A stretch of DNA of 64,000 bases from Luteimonas granuli (lineage in GTDB: Bacteria > Pseudomonadota > Gammaproteobacteria > Xanthomonadales > Xanthomonadaceae). This document shows positions 17,439 through 27,991 of the stretch, in pieces. The DNA lies in contig NZ_CP042218.1 of assembly GCF_007795095.1 (NCBI RefSeq), positions 62,001 to 126,000 of the forward strand, in the 5' to 3' direction. Numbering within the stretch: the stretch's first letter is position 1; every line of letters begins with the position of its first letter. The notes beneath the pieces were generated by a model that saw only the letters and a list, made by a program, of their open reading frames with translations, searched no databases and was not told the origin of the DNA. The translations under genes were made by a program, and so were the position numbers.

Positions 17439-17788
17439 CGCAGTCTCCGGATCCGCTCGCTGGGGCTGACCACGTCGGTGAGGCGTACGCCGAAGCGGTC
17501 GTTGATCACCACCACCTCGCCGTGCGCGATCAGGGTGCCGTTGACGTAGACGTCCAAGGGCTCGCCGGCGCCGCGCTCGAGCTCGATCACCGAGCCGCGG
17601 TTGAGCTGCAGCAGGTTGCGGATCGGCATGCGCGTGCGTCCGACCTCGAGCGAGAGCGAGACCGGCACGTCGAGGATGACGTCGAGGTTGAGGTCGGTGC
17701 CGTCGCCGCCGAGCTCGGGCTGCAGCTGGTCGAACTGCGCCGGAGTCGGTTCGGTGGCCGCGGCGGCCTGGGGATCCTGGGTGTTCAT
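17435..17788 (-). CDS. fliN: Flagellar motor switch protein FliN
   Basis: 117 residues. A variable Ala/Pro-rich N-terminus of about 35 residues leads into the SpoA/FliN fold with LDVILDVPVSLSLEVGRTRM, LLQLNRGSVIEL and NDRFGVRLTDVVSPSERI. It forms the C-ring base with FliM and contributes to CheY-P sensing and export. Overlaps fliM by 4 bases. Confidence 0.96.
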   Translation of the reverse strand: MNTQDPQAAAATEPTPAQFDQLQPELGGDGTDLNLDVILDVPVSLSLEVGRTRMPIRNLLQLNRGSVIELERGAGEPLDVYVNGTLIAHGEVVVINDRFGVRLTDVVSPSERIRRLR

Positions 17789-18798
17789 GCGGGCGCGTCC
17801 TGGGGATCGGGTTGTCGGAGCGGAGGGCTTCCGGGGGGGTGGGTGGCGGTGATCTTCACCACGTTGCCGCCGTTGGCGGTGCCGAAGCGGCCGGTGAAGA
17901 CCGGGATGCCTTCGATGCAGACCGGGATTTCGGGCGGCAGGTCGATGGGCAGCACGTCGCCGACCTTGAGCCGGGTGAGCTGTCGCAGGTCGATGCTGCG
18001 CTTCGCCAGCACGCTCGACACCGTCACCTCGGCGGACATCAGCTGCTCGCGCATCAGCACCTGCCAGCTCTCGTCGCGGTCGATGCGGTCGCTCTGGATG
18101 CCGGCGTCGAGCAGCTCGCGGATCGGCTCGAGCATCGAGTAGGGCAGGGTCACGTGGATCTCGCCGCCGCCGCCCTCGAGCTCGACGTGGAAGCGGCTGA
18201 CCACCACGTACTCGCGCGGCGTGACGATGTTTGCGAAGTGCGGGTTGATCTCGGAGTTCAGGTATTCGCAGTCGATGTCGAGCACCGGCGCCCAGGCCTC
18301 GGCGAGGTCGGCGAAGGTCTGCTTCAGCATCAGCTGGATCACCCGCATCTCGGTGGCGGTGAACTCGCGGCCTTCGATGCGCGTGGGATAGCGGCCGTCG
18401 CCGCCGAAGAAGTTGTCCACCACCGAGAACACCAGCCTGGGCTCGAACACGATCAGGCCGGTGCCGCGCAGGGGCTTGAAGCGGATCAGGTTCAGATTGG
18501 TGGGGACATACAGCGAATGCATGTACTCGCTGAACTTCACCAGTTCGATGCCGCGCACCGAGAGATCGGCCGAACGCCGGATCAGGTTGAACAGGCCGAT
18601 CCGCCAGAGCCGGATGAAACGTTCGTTGACCATCTCGAGGGTGGGCATGCGCCCGCGGATGATCCGGTCCTGGCTGGCGAGGTCATAGCTGCGCGCCTCG
18701 TCCGGGGACGCCAGCGGCTCGGTGTCCACGGCGCCGGAATCGACGCCGTGGAGCAGGGCGTCGATCTCGTCCTGGGAAAGCAGGTCGCTGCCGCTCAT
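17785..18798 (-). CDS. fliM: Flagellar motor switch protein FliM
   Basis: 337-residue FliM. The N-terminal CheY-P binding peptide SDLLSQDEIDALL is intact, followed by the CheC-like middle domain (GTGLIVFEPRLVFSVVDNFFGG) and the C-terminal SpoA domain (LKVGDVLPIDLP). It sits between FliG and FliN in the C-ring. Ten bases downstream of fliL. The tail after residue 315 is proline-rich and probably disordered. Confidence 0.97.
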   Translation of the reverse strand: MSGSDLLSQDEIDALLHGVDSGAVDTEPLASPDEARSYDLASQDRIIRGRMPTLEMVNERFIRLWRIGLFNLIRRSADLSVRGIELVKFSEYMHSLYVPTNLNLIRFKPLRGTGLIVFEPRLVFSVVDNFFGGDGRYPTRIEGREFTATEMRVIQLMLKQTFADLAEAWAPVLDIDCEYLNSEINPHFANIVTPREYVVVSRFHVELEGGGGEIHVTLPYSMLEPIRELLDAGIQSDRIDRDESWQVLMREQLMSAEVTVSSVLAKRSIDLRQLTRLKVGDVLPIDLPPEIPVCIEGIPVFTGRFGTANGGNVVKITATHPPGSPPLRQPDPQDAPA

Positions 18799-18808
18799 CG
18801 GGGCTGTC

Positions 18809-19309
18809 TCACTGGGTCACGAAGCTGGTGAACAACAGCGCGTCGGCCTGCGGCTGCCCGGTTTCGGCGACCATCAGGGCGCGCACTTCCTCCAGGGCCC
18901 GCGCCTGCAGCGCCTCCTTGCCTTCGCGGCTGGAGAGGGCCTCGCGGGTCTGCTGCGCGAACAGCATCAACAGGCGTGCGCGCAGGGCCGGGGCATGATG
19001 CTGCAGCTGTGCGGTGGCCGCGGGGTCGCGGGTGACCAGCTGCACCTCGACCTGCAGGTAGCGCGGGCCGCCTGACGACTCCTCGAGGTTCACCACGAAC
19101 GCTGGTGACAGGGCCAGGTAGTCGGCCTTCGGCGGCAGCGACTCCGCCGGGTCCTGCTGGCCCGTGAACATGTACCAGGCCAGGCCACCGCCGCCGACGA
19201 TGACGAGGGCGAGGACGGCGGCGAGGACGAGGCGGCCGATCTTGCGTTTGCGGGGACGTTCTTCAGCGGGGGCCACATTGCTTACCGGTTGGGATCCTGT
19301 CCCCTTCAT
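18809..19309 (-). CDS. fliL: Flagellar basal body-associated protein FliL
   Basis: 166-residue FliL: a Lys/Arg-rich cytoplasmic segment (RPRKRKIG), one membrane helix (about residues 28-48), a linker, and the periplasmic FliL domain (YLALSPAFVVNLEE, RYLQVEVQLVTRD) ending in FTSFVTQ. It encircles the stator. The longest start is ATG at 19309, but a sigma-54 site ends immediately before it and would start transcription near 19298, inside this frame. GTG at 19276 (NVAPAEE) would then be the usable start and still keeps the basic segment and the helix. Confidence 0.93.
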   Translation of the reverse strand: MKGTGSQPVSNVAPAEERPRKRKIGRLVLAAVLALVIVGGGGLAWYMFTGQQDPAESLPPKADYLALSPAFVVNLEESSGGPRYLQVEVQLVTRDPAATAQLQHHAPALRARLLMLFAQQTREALSSREGKEALQARALEEVRALMVAETGQPQADALLFTSFVTQ

Positions 19310-19323
19310 GCAACCCTCGTGCC
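19310..19323 (-). promoter_or_regulatory. Sigma-54 promoter overlapping the fliL start
   Basis: GGCAC-N5-TTGC, a full match to the core consensus, on the minus strand. The -12 GC touches the longest fliL start codon, so the +1 (about 19298) falls within the annotated frame. Either fliL starts at GTG 19276 when read from here, or the site is fortuitous. Confidence 0.65.
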
Positions 19324-19349
19324 GTTCGCGCGCCGGAAATCCGGCGCGG

Positions 19350-20470
19350 TCAGGCGTAGGCGTCGAGGAGTCCGCGCGAAACCCACACGGGTGCCGCGTC
19401 GTGCGCGGATACCGGCGCGATGGAGGCATCGGCGGCGTCGCCGAAGGCATCGCCGCCGGGGCGCCCGGTGTGCTCCTGCGACGCCGGGGCGTCGCCGCCG
19501 ACGCCGGCGTGCGCCAGCTGGAAGCCGTGCTCGCCCAGCAGGTCGCGCAGGCGCGGCAGGCCCTGCTCCAGCGCCTGCCGGGTTTCGGCGTGGCCACTGA
19601 TGAAGTCCGCCGAGATGCGGTCGCCGTCCAGGCGCAGGAGCACTTCCACCGGACCGAGTTCCTGCGGCGAGACCCGGATCCGGGCGTGGCCGATGTTCTG
19701 GTCCGCCATCCACTGCAGCTGCGCGCCGAACCGCTCGCTGAAGTCCTGTGAGCGCACCTCCGGCGTGGGCCCCGGCGCCGCCAGCAGCGAGGCGGCTTCG
19801 CGCAGCGCCGCCGGCGCGGGCAGGGGCGGCAGGCTGAAGGCCGGGGGGCGTGCTCGATGCCGTCCGCGGCCGTGGACGTATCGCCACCGCTGGCGGACGC
19901 CAGCGCCTCGGCCGCGGCCATGGCGGGCGGGACAGCGGACTCCGGGGAGACGCCGCCGGAAACGCTGGCGCCAGTGGCAGATACAGACGGCATCCCTGCG
20001 GATACGACAGGGGACGGGACCGGCACCGCGCCGCGCGGGCGCAGGGCGGCCGCTGTCGCCTGGCCGTCGTCCACAGGTGGCGCGTGGATGTCGCCGGCGG
20101 CGGCGGGCGCGAACAGGCCGGCGAGTCCCGTCGGCGGCCACGGGGCCTCGTCGGCTTCGGAGGTTGCGGCCTCGGCGTCCTTCACGTTGGCGGCGCCGGA
20201 CGAACCCTGCCCTGCGGCCAGCGCAGCGGCTTCGGCGGACGGAAGGGCGTGCATGTCCTCGAGGGATTCCAGGATTCCGGCGCCCGGCCAGGCAGCGGGC
20301 TCCGTGCCGACCCCGGAACCCGGGGCCGGGTCCCCGGCCACGCGCGCGACCTCGCCGAGCGCGAGGGCGAATCCACCGCCTTCGGTCGCATGCGGAGCTC
20401 CGCCGGCGCCCGGCGCCGCAGCGTCGGGAGCGCGCGCGGGCAGGGCGCCCGTGAGCGGCGCCATGTTCAC
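19350..20470 (-). CDS. fliK: Flagellar hook-length control protein FliK, one frameshift
   Basis: FliK secreted ruler that sets hook length and triggers the FlhB switch. The N-terminal Ala/Pro/Gly-rich half runs in one frame from GTG 20470 (overlapping fliJ by 4 bases; ATG 20464 is the alternative). The conserved C-terminal Flg_hook domain (QDFSERFGAQLQWM, ARIRVSPQELGPVEVLLRLD) lies in another frame ending at 19350. The frames join at a C6 run on the coding strand (19843-19848); C7 would restore one 373-residue protein reading IEHAPPAFSLPP. As written, the product would lose its C-terminal switch domain. Confidence 0.88.
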
Positions 20471-20913
20471 AGCTCACCCGCCGCGAGCGCGGCGAGGCGG
20501 ACGCGGCGCGCGCCCAGGTCGTCCATCTCGCGCTGCGAACGGCGCTCGTCGATCGTGCGCTCCTGGGCCCGGTAGCTGGCGGCCAGCTGCTCCAGCACCT
20601 GCTTGTCGCGGCTGGCCAGGAGCAGGCGGCCGCGCTCGATCTCGACCGTCTGGCGGTTGCTGTCGACGGTGCGGCTCTGCTGCTCGACCGCGCTCTGCAG
20701 GCGCTCGAGGAAAGCGCGCCGGTTGGCGAGTTGGGCGGGGCTGGTGGCGGCGAGCTGGCTGCCGGCGTACTCCTCGGCGTAGCGCCGCAGTTCGGCCAGC
20801 CGGGATTCGTGCTGCTCGAGGGCGCGCTGGCGCTGGGCGAGTTCGCGCGCGGCCTGATCCTCGCGGTCCTGCGCTCGGCTGAGCAAGGGGTCGATGCGGC
20901 GGGACTGGTTCAT
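20467..20913 (-). CDS. fliJ: Flagellar export chaperone FliJ
   Basis: 148-residue, highly charged protein predicted to be a long antiparallel coiled coil throughout (repeated [24 protein letters not shown] heptads), as in FliJ. It acts as the stalk of the FliI ATPase and as a chaperone escort. ATG 20913 overlaps fliI by 4 bases. Sequence conservation in FliJ is low; identity rests on length, coiled coil and position between fliI and fliK. Confidence 0.9.
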   Translation of the reverse strand: MNQSRRIDPLLSRAQDREDQAARELAQRQRALEQHESRLAELRRYAEEYAGSQLAATSPAQLANRRAFLERLQSAVEQQSRTVDSNRQTVEIERGRLLLASRDKQVLEQLAASYRAQERTIDERRSQREMDDLGARRVRLAALAAGEL

Positions 20914-22319
20914 GCGGTGACCTCTTCGGTGTTCAGCAGGCGCAACAGGGCCTGGCGGCTGTGGTCCAGGTCGGCGGCATCGGCGACGTCCTGCCCCAGG
21001 AAGGCGACGATCTCCGGCCAGCGCGCCAGGGCCTCGTCCACCACGGCGTCGCTGCCCCGCTGGTAGGCGCCGATGGCGATCAGGTCGCGATTGGCGTTGT
21101 AGGCCGAGACCAGGCGCTTGAGCGCGCGGATGCGCGCGCGCCAGTCGGCGTCGGCGATTTCGGTGACCACGCGGCTGACCGAGGATTCGACGTCGATCGC
21201 GGGATACAGGCCGGCGTCGGCGATCCGGCGCGAGAGCAGGATGTGGCCGTCCAGGATCGCGCGCGCCGCGTCGGCGATCGGATCCTGCGGGTCGTCGCCC
21301 TCGGTCAGCACGGTGTAGAAGGCGGTGATCGAACCGCGGCCGGCGGCGCCGTTGCCGGCGCGCTCGACCAGGGCCGGCAGGCGTGCGAACACCGATGGTG
21401 GATAGCCGCGGGTGGTGGGCGGCTCGCCCACCGACAGGCCGATCTCGCGCTGGGCCTGGGCGAAGCGGGTCAGCGAGTCCATCAGCAGCAGCACGTTCAG
21501 GCCCTGGTCGCGGAACCACTCGGCGATGGCGGTGGCGCGGTAGGCGCCCTGCAGGCGCGCCAGCGGCGGCCGGTCGGCCGGCGCGGCCACCACCACCGCG
21601 CGCCGCAGGCCCTCCTTGCCCAGGGTGCTCTCGACGAAATCGCGCACTTCGCGGCCGCGCTCGCCGATCAGTCCGACCACGATCACGTCGGCCGCGGTGA
21701 AGCGGGTCATCATCCCCAGCAGGGTCGACTTGCCGACGCCGGAACCCGCGAACAGGCCGACGCGCTGGCCGCGGCCGATGGGCAGGAGTGCGTTGATCGC
21801 GCGCACGCCGACGTCCAGCGGACGGGTGATCGGTTCTCGCGCGAGCGGGTTGATCGAGGCACCAGCCATGCCGACGCTGCCCTCGGCGCGGATCGGACCC
21901 TTGCCGTCGAGCGGCACGCCGTCGCTGTCGATCACGCGGCCGAGCAGGCCTTCGCCGACCTCGACCCGGCCGCGCCGGCGCAGCGGCACCACCCGCGCGT
22001 TCGGCAGCAGACCGTGCAGTTCGGCGCTGGGCATCAGGTAGGTGCGCTCGCCGGCGAAGCCGACGACTTCGGCGTCCACCCAGCCGCCATCGGCGACCTC
22101 GACCTTGCAGGTCGCGCCCAGCGGCGCTTCGCAGCCCACGGCCTCAAGGGTCAGGCCGACCGCGCGCCGCAGCACGCCCTCGCGGATGAGGCCGCGGCCG
22201 ACGCCCTCGTGCGGGGCGGCGTGACCCAGGCGCGCAGCCAGGCGCAGGTTGCGCGCGGCCAGCCAGTCCGCCGGGTCGGCGCTGCCGGAGGTCGCGGGCC
22301 GGGCCGTCGAGGCGCTCAC
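20910..22319 (-). CDS. fliI: Flagellum-specific ATPase FliI
   Basis: 469-residue F1-type ATPase. Walker A in [17 protein letters not shown], Walker B in [19 protein letters not shown], and the family patterns [11 protein letters not shown] and [11 protein letters not shown]. It energises substrate release at the export gate with FliH and FliJ. Start is GTG at 22319, overlapping the fliH stop by 4 bases (GTGA); the frame is open further upstream but that part is antisense noise within fliH. Confidence 0.97.
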   Translation of the reverse strand: MSASTARPATSGSADPADWLAARNLRLAARLGHAAPHEGVGRGLIREGVLRRAVGLTLEAVGCEAPLGATCKVEVADGGWVDAEVVGFAGERTYLMPSAELHGLLPNARVVPLRRRGRVEVGEGLLGRVIDSDGVPLDGKGPIRAEGSVGMAGASINPLAREPITRPLDVGVRAINALLPIGRGQRVGLFAGSGVGKSTLLGMMTRFTAADVIVVGLIGERGREVRDFVESTLGKEGLRRAVVVAAPADRPPLARLQGAYRATAIAEWFRDQGLNVLLLMDSLTRFAQAQREIGLSVGEPPTTRGYPPSVFARLPALVERAGNGAAGRGSITAFYTVLTEGDDPQDPIADAARAILDGHILLSRRIADAGLYPAIDVESSVSRVVTEIADADWRARIRALKRLVSAYNANRDLIAIGAYQRGSDAVVDEALARWPEIVAFLGQDVADAADLDHSRQALLRLLNTEEVTA

Positions 22320-22915
22320 GTCCGGTCTCCGATGCGCTGCAGCAGGCCTTCGAAGGCGCCGCGCAGGCGCGCATCCAGGCTGCCGTCGATGCGTACGGCC
22401 TCGGCGTGTACGCGCAGGTCGCCGCGCGCCAGCGCCGGATCGGCCGTCAGCCGGGTCACCGGCATCAGCGACAGCAGCGGGGTGAGTGCGGCGATGTCGT
22501 CGGGGTGCAGGCGCACCTCGACGTCGCGGCCCGCACCACCGACCGCGTCCACCGCTTCGGCCACGAGGTCGGCGAGCAGGGTGGGGTCGGCCTGGTAGGC
22601 ACGTCCGACCAGTCCGCCCGCCACGCGGACGGCCAGGTCGGCCAGCGCCTCCACGACCTCGCTTTCCAGCCGTGCCAGCGGCTGCGAGAAGTTGTCGAGG
22701 ATGCCCTCGATCTGCGCCACCAGCCGGCGGACTTCGCTCTGGCCGTGGGCGAAGCCCTCGGCGTGGCCTTCGGCCCAGCCTTCGCGCCGGGCCGCGTCGC
22801 GGATCTGCTGGATCTCCTCCAGCGAGGGCGGGCGCGGCAAGGTTCCGGCCTCGACGCCGGGGCGTTCCCCGTCCATGTCGAGCGGCGGAGCCTGCCAGCG
22901 CACGGCGACGCTCAT
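22316..22915 (-). CDS. fliH: Flagellar assembly protein FliH
   Basis: 199-residue FliH, the negative regulator and stator-like partner of FliI. The Gly-rich GxxxG helix ([18 protein letters not shown], about residues 45-62) and the C-terminal vacuolar-ATPase-E-like domain ([31 protein letters not shown]) are clear. Overlaps fliG by 4 bases. The N-terminus up to residue 30 is variable. Confidence 0.93.
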   Translation of the reverse strand: MSVAVRWQAPPLDMDGERPGVEAGTLPRPPSLEEIQQIRDAARREGWAEGHAEGFAHGQSEVRRLVAQIEGILDNFSQPLARLESEVVEALADLAVRVAGGLVGRAYQADPTLLADLVAEAVDAVGGAGRDVEVRLHPDDIAALTPLLSLMPVTRLTADPALARGDLRVHAEAVRIDGSLDARLRGAFEGLLQRIGDRT

Positions 22916-23931
22916 ACCAGCTCCTCGCTGCCGGAGCCCTTGAGGGCGATGCTGCCCTCATCGGCCAGCCTGCGCACGATGGCCAGGATCTCCTTCTGCG
23001 CCGCCTCGACGTCGGACAGACGGACCGGGCCGCGGGCCTCCATGTCCTCCACCAGCATTTCGGCCGCGCGCTGCGACATGTTGCGGGTGATCTTCTCGCG
23101 CACCCGCGGGTCGGCGCCGCGCAGGGCGACGCCGAGACGATCGTTCGACACCTCGCGCAGCAGCGTCTGCATCTCGCGGTCGTCGAGGTCGATCAGGTCG
23201 TCGAAGACGAACATCAGCTCCTGGATGCGCTGGCCGAGCTGGTCGTCGACGCTGCGGATGGCACCGATCAGGCTCTGGTCCTGCCCGGAGTCCATGAAGT
23301 TCAGGATGTTCGCGGCCACCTTGACCCCGCCGATCGCGGAGGACTTGAGGTTCTGGTTGCCGGCGAACTGCCGCTCCATGATCTCGTTGAGCTCGTTGAG
23401 CGCGTTGGGCGGGATGCCGTCGAGGGTCGCGATCCGCAGCAGGACGTCGGCGCGGGTGCGCTCGGGAAGCAGCTTCAGGGTCTCGGCGGCATGGTCGGAA
23501 TCGAGGTGGGACAGCACGATGGCGATGATCTGCGGGTGCTCGTTGCGGACCAGGTCGGCGATCGCGCGCGGATCCATCCACTTCAGCGTGTCCAGGCCGC
23601 TGGTGTTGCGGCCCAGCAGGATGCGGTCGATCAGGCTGCCGGCCTTGTCCGCGCCCAGCGCCTGCTCGAGCACGGCGCGGATGTAGTCGTCGGCGCCGAC
23701 GCCGAGCGAGGTCTGCCGCTCGAGGGCCCCCTGGAACTCGCCCATCACGTTGAGCACCTGCTCGCGACTGACGGCGCCCATGGTCGCCATCGCCAGGCCG
23801 AGCTTCTGCACTTCCTTGGCGCCCATGTGCTTGAGCACCTCGGCGGCGTCGGCCTCGCCCAGCGACAGCAGCAGGACCGCCGAGCGCTCGACGCCGCTCA
23901 GTTCGCGGACCTCAGGCGTTCGCTGCTTCAT
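22912..23931 (-). CDS. fliG: Flagellar motor switch protein FliG
   Basis: 339-residue FliG with N, middle and C domains. [20 protein letters not shown] opens the N-domain, the EHPQ motif is in [14 protein letters not shown], and the torque helix region shows charged residues ([18 protein letters not shown]). It couples stator force to the C-ring. ATG 23931 lies within the last 20 bases of fliF, so the two are tightly coupled. Confidence 0.97.
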   Translation of the reverse strand: MKQRTPEVRELSGVERSAVLLLSLGEADAAEVLKHMGAKEVQKLGLAMATMGAVSREQVLNVMGEFQGALERQTSLGVGADDYIRAVLEQALGADKAGSLIDRILLGRNTSGLDTLKWMDPRAIADLVRNEHPQIIAIVLSHLDSDHAAETLKLLPERTRADVLLRIATLDGIPPNALNELNEIMERQFAGNQNLKSSAIGGVKVAANILNFMDSGQDQSLIGAIRSVDDQLGQRIQELMFVFDDLIDLDDREMQTLLREVSNDRLGVALRGADPRVREKITRNMSQRAAEMLVEDMEARGPVRLSDVEAAQKEILAIVRRLADEGSIALKGSGSEELV

Positions 23932-25594
23932 CGCTCAGCCATCCCTTGACCACCTGGGCCACGCGCTTGGAATCCTCCTTCACCGCCTCGCGGGCCTGGC
24001 GCATCTGGTCCTCGTAGTGGTCCGACGCCAGCGCGATCGGCGCCCTGGGCGAGATCCGCGCGCTGTCCTCGGCGAGCGTGGGGCCGTCGCCCTGCACCAG
24101 CGTGGCCTCGGCCACTTCCAGGGTCGCGGCCCGGCGCCGCGGCTCGGGCGCGGCGATCTGCCGCACCGCCGGCCGCACCACGCCGAACAGCAGGGCCAGC
24201 ACGACCAGGGCGCCTGCCAGGAGGCGCGCGACGTCGCGCAGCTGCGGCCGCTCCCACCAGGGCGGCGGAGCGGCCGGTTCGACGGTCTCGCGGATGAAAG
24301 GCGCGTTCATGACCGAGACCATGTCGCCGCGGGCCTCGTCGAAGCCGATCGCCTGGCGCACCAGCGCTTCCACCCGCTGGAGTTCGGCCTCGTCCAGGGG
24401 CTGCAGTGCGGGTTCGCCGTCGCTACCGGCGCGGGGCACGTGGTCGACCAGCACCGCGGCGGTCACGCGGCGGATCCGGCCGGGCGGCTGGCGAGTGTGC
24501 TGCAGGGTCCGGTCGAGCTCGTAGTTGCGGGTGGCGCTGCGGTTGCCTTCCGTCGGCGCGCGGCCGGCGGCGACGGCATCCGCCGCCCCGGCCGCGGCCG
24601 CATCACCGGCGGTGTCGGGCAGGTTGCTGGTGACCCCGGGGATGCCCTGCGGGCCGGCGGCGGCCACGCTGTTCTCGCTGGTCTGTTCGCTGCGCAGCTT
24701 GGGCGGCTCGGCGTTGTAGAGCTCGCGCGCTTCCTCGCTGACCGAGAAGTCCATGTCGACGGTCACCTCGGCGCTGACCCGGCCGCTGCCGGTCATCGGC
24801 TCGAGCAGCTCGCGGATGCGCTGGTTGTACGAGGTTTCCTGGCGCCGCACCTGTTCGAACTGCAGGGTGCTGAGGTTGGCGCCCGGGTCGCGGTTGTCGC
24901 TGCTGAGCAGGCGACCGCTCTGGTCGACCACGGTGACCCGCTCCGGCGCCAGGTCGGGGATGCTGGAGGCGACGAGGTGCACGATGGCGTCCACCTGGCC
25001 GCGCTCGAGCGTGGCGCCGCCGCGCAGCTCCAGCACCACCGAAGCGCTGGCCGCCTCGCGCTGGCGGGTGAAGGCGCTGGGCTTGGGGATGGCCAGGTGC
25101 ACGCGCGCGTCGCGCACCGGGCGCAGGGCGCTGATGGTGCGCACCAGCTCGGTTTCCAGCGCGTGCTGGTAGCGCGCGGTCTCGACGAACTGGCTGACGC
25201 CGAAGCCGGGGTCGCGCTCCATCAGCTCGAAGCCCAGGCGGCCTGATTCGGTCAGGCCCGAGCCGGCCAGCTTGAGCCGCGCATCGTGGATGTGGTCCTC
25301 GGGCACCGAGATCGTGCCGGTGGCCTGGTCGATGGTGAAGGGGATCTGGGCCGTCCGCAGCAGATCGGTGGCCTCGGCGGTGGCCCTGGCATCGAGGCCG
25401 GCGTACAGCGGCACATGGCCGGGCTTCTGCGACCAGAAGAAGACGGTCAGGCCGATCGCGATCGCGGCTGCGAGCAGCAGCATCCTGCCCAGGCGCCGGG
25501 CGAGCTGCATGTCCTGCAGGCGGGCCAGCACCTCGACGGCCTTCTCGCCGGCCTTGTCGGTCTTGAATGCATCCTTGGACAGCGTGATCGCCAT
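23912..25594 (-). CDS. fliF: Flagellar MS-ring protein FliF
   Basis: 560-residue FliF. Two membrane helices (about residues 38-55 and 440-462) bracket the periplasmic ring-building motifs (PLYAGLDARATAEATDLL; RVTVVDQSGRLLS). The extreme C-terminus is the FliG-binding tail. It forms the first membrane ring of the basal body. 24 bases separate it from fliE. Confidence 0.97.
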   Translation of the reverse strand: MAITLSKDAFKTDKAGEKAVEVLARLQDMQLARRLGRMLLLAAAIAIGLTVFFWSQKPGHVPLYAGLDARATAEATDLLRTAQIPFTIDQATGTISVPEDHIHDARLKLAGSGLTESGRLGFELMERDPGFGVSQFVETARYQHALETELVRTISALRPVRDARVHLAIPKPSAFTRQREAASASVVLELRGGATLERGQVDAIVHLVASSIPDLAPERVTVVDQSGRLLSSDNRDPGANLSTLQFEQVRRQETSYNQRIRELLEPMTGSGRVSAEVTVDMDFSVSEEARELYNAEPPKLRSEQTSENSVAAAGPQGIPGVTSNLPDTAGDAAAAGAADAVAAGRAPTEGNRSATRNYELDRTLQHTRQPPGRIRRVTAAVLVDHVPRAGSDGEPALQPLDEAELQRVEALVRQAIGFDEARGDMVSVMNAPFIRETVEPAAPPPWWERPQLRDVARLLAGALVVLALLFGVVRPAVRQIAAPEPRRRAATLEVAEATLVQGDGPTLAEDSARISPRAPIALASDHYEDQMRQAREAVKEDSKRVAQVVKGWLSDEAANA

Positions 25595-25618
25595 GGCGTC
25601 CGATTTCTCCGGGGGCCG

Positions 25619-25981
25619 TTAGAGCGGCATGTTCATGACGTCCTGGTACGCCTGTACCAGACGGTTGCGTACTTCCACGGTGGCGCGGAACGCCACCTGC
25701 GACTGCTGCGCGGCGACCATGACCCGGGCGAGGTCGGCGCCGGGCTCGCCCAGCTCGAAGGCCTTCACCAGTTCGCCGCTGCGCTGCTGGGCGGCGTTCA
25801 CGCCTTCCAGCGCGCTGCGCAGGGTCGCACCGAAGCCCGGTGAGGTCTCTGCCGCACGGCCCGCGCCGCCGACCGGGATCGCATCGCTGCGCGGCAGGTC
25901 CACGGCCACGCCGGGCGCCGGACCGATGCGGGTCTGGTAGCTGCGGATCTGGCTGAGGATGGAGTCGACCGAATGGCTCAT
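25619..25981 (-). CDS. fliE: Flagellar hook-basal body protein FliE
   Basis: 120-residue FliE, the adapter between the MS ring and the proximal rod. C-terminal helices with the family pattern QVAFRATVEVRNRLVQAYQDVMNMPL-like ending (split here as VEVRNRLVQAYQDVM and NMP). ATG 25981 is chosen over a longer in-frame option because the sigma-54 promoter at 26017-26030 places transcription start near 26005. It heads fliE-F-G-H-I-J-K. Confidence 0.95.
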   Translation of the reverse strand: MSHSVDSILSQIRSYQTRIGPAPGVAVDLPRSDAIPVGGAGRAAETSPGFGATLRSALEGVNAAQQRSGELVKAFELGEPGADLARVMVAAQQSQVAFRATVEVRNRLVQAYQDVMNMPL

Positions 25982-26016
25982 GCGGAACGCGGGCGGTTGG
26001 GAGTCGCTGGAACCAT

Positions 26017-26030
26017 GCAAGCCCTGTGCC
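26017..26030 (-). promoter_or_regulatory. Sigma-54 promoter for fliE operon
   Basis: GGCAC-N5-TTGC on the minus strand, full core match. Predicted start about 24 bases before the fliE ATG. The activator gene fleQ ends 42 bases upstream of the site. Confidence 0.8.
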
Positions 26031-26071
26031 GGAACACGCGCCGGCGTCCCGGCGTCCGGCCTGTTCCGGGG

Positions 26072-27571
<1,500 letters not shown>

Positions 27572-27575
<4 letters not shown>

Positions 27576-27979
27576 GACGTCGCCTCTCCTCCGCGGGCGT
27601 CGCCCGCATGCAGGGACTCCAGGATCTGCATCACGTCCTGGACGTAGGACAGCTTGCTCACGAAGTTGTCGGCGCCGGCGCGGGTGGCGTGCTCGCGGTG
27701 CTCGGCGTCGTCGAAATGGCTGGCGATGACGACATAGGGCGGATCGTCCTGGGCCTTGATCAGGCGGGCGGCCTGCAGGCCGCCCATCTCGGGCATCGCC
27801 AGGTCCATCAGCACGACCTGCGGACGCAGCGCCTCGGAGCGTTCGATCGCCTCCAGGCCATTGGCCGCGGTTCCAACCACCCGCAGCCAGTCGACCCGGC
27901 GGAAGTGGCGCAGCGCGGCGTTGATGAAGCCTTCGTGGTCGTCGACCAGCAGCACGGTGATGGTGTCCATGGCGTCCAT
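27572..27979 (-). CDS. Orphan single-domain response regulator
   Basis: 135-residue receiver with no output domain. Acidic pair in LLVDDHE, phospho-acceptor Asp in [13 protein letters not shown], switch Ser in VIASHF and Lys in NFVSKLS are all present, so it should accept phosphate. It lies between rpoN and fleQ, overlapping fleQ by 4 bases, an arrangement known from Xanthomonas. FleQ's own receiver-like domain has lost its Asp, so a partner role is possible but is inference. ATG at 27979; a second Met three codons on is also possible. Confidence 0.88.
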
Positions 27980-27991
27980 TGCGGAAGGTCC

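Noticed and set aside
18809..20470. A single 553-codon frame joining the fliK N-terminus to fliL
   Set aside because: It arises from the fliK frameshift. The stretch between about 19850 and 19309 is nonsense in this frame, while the real Flg_hook domain reads in another frame.
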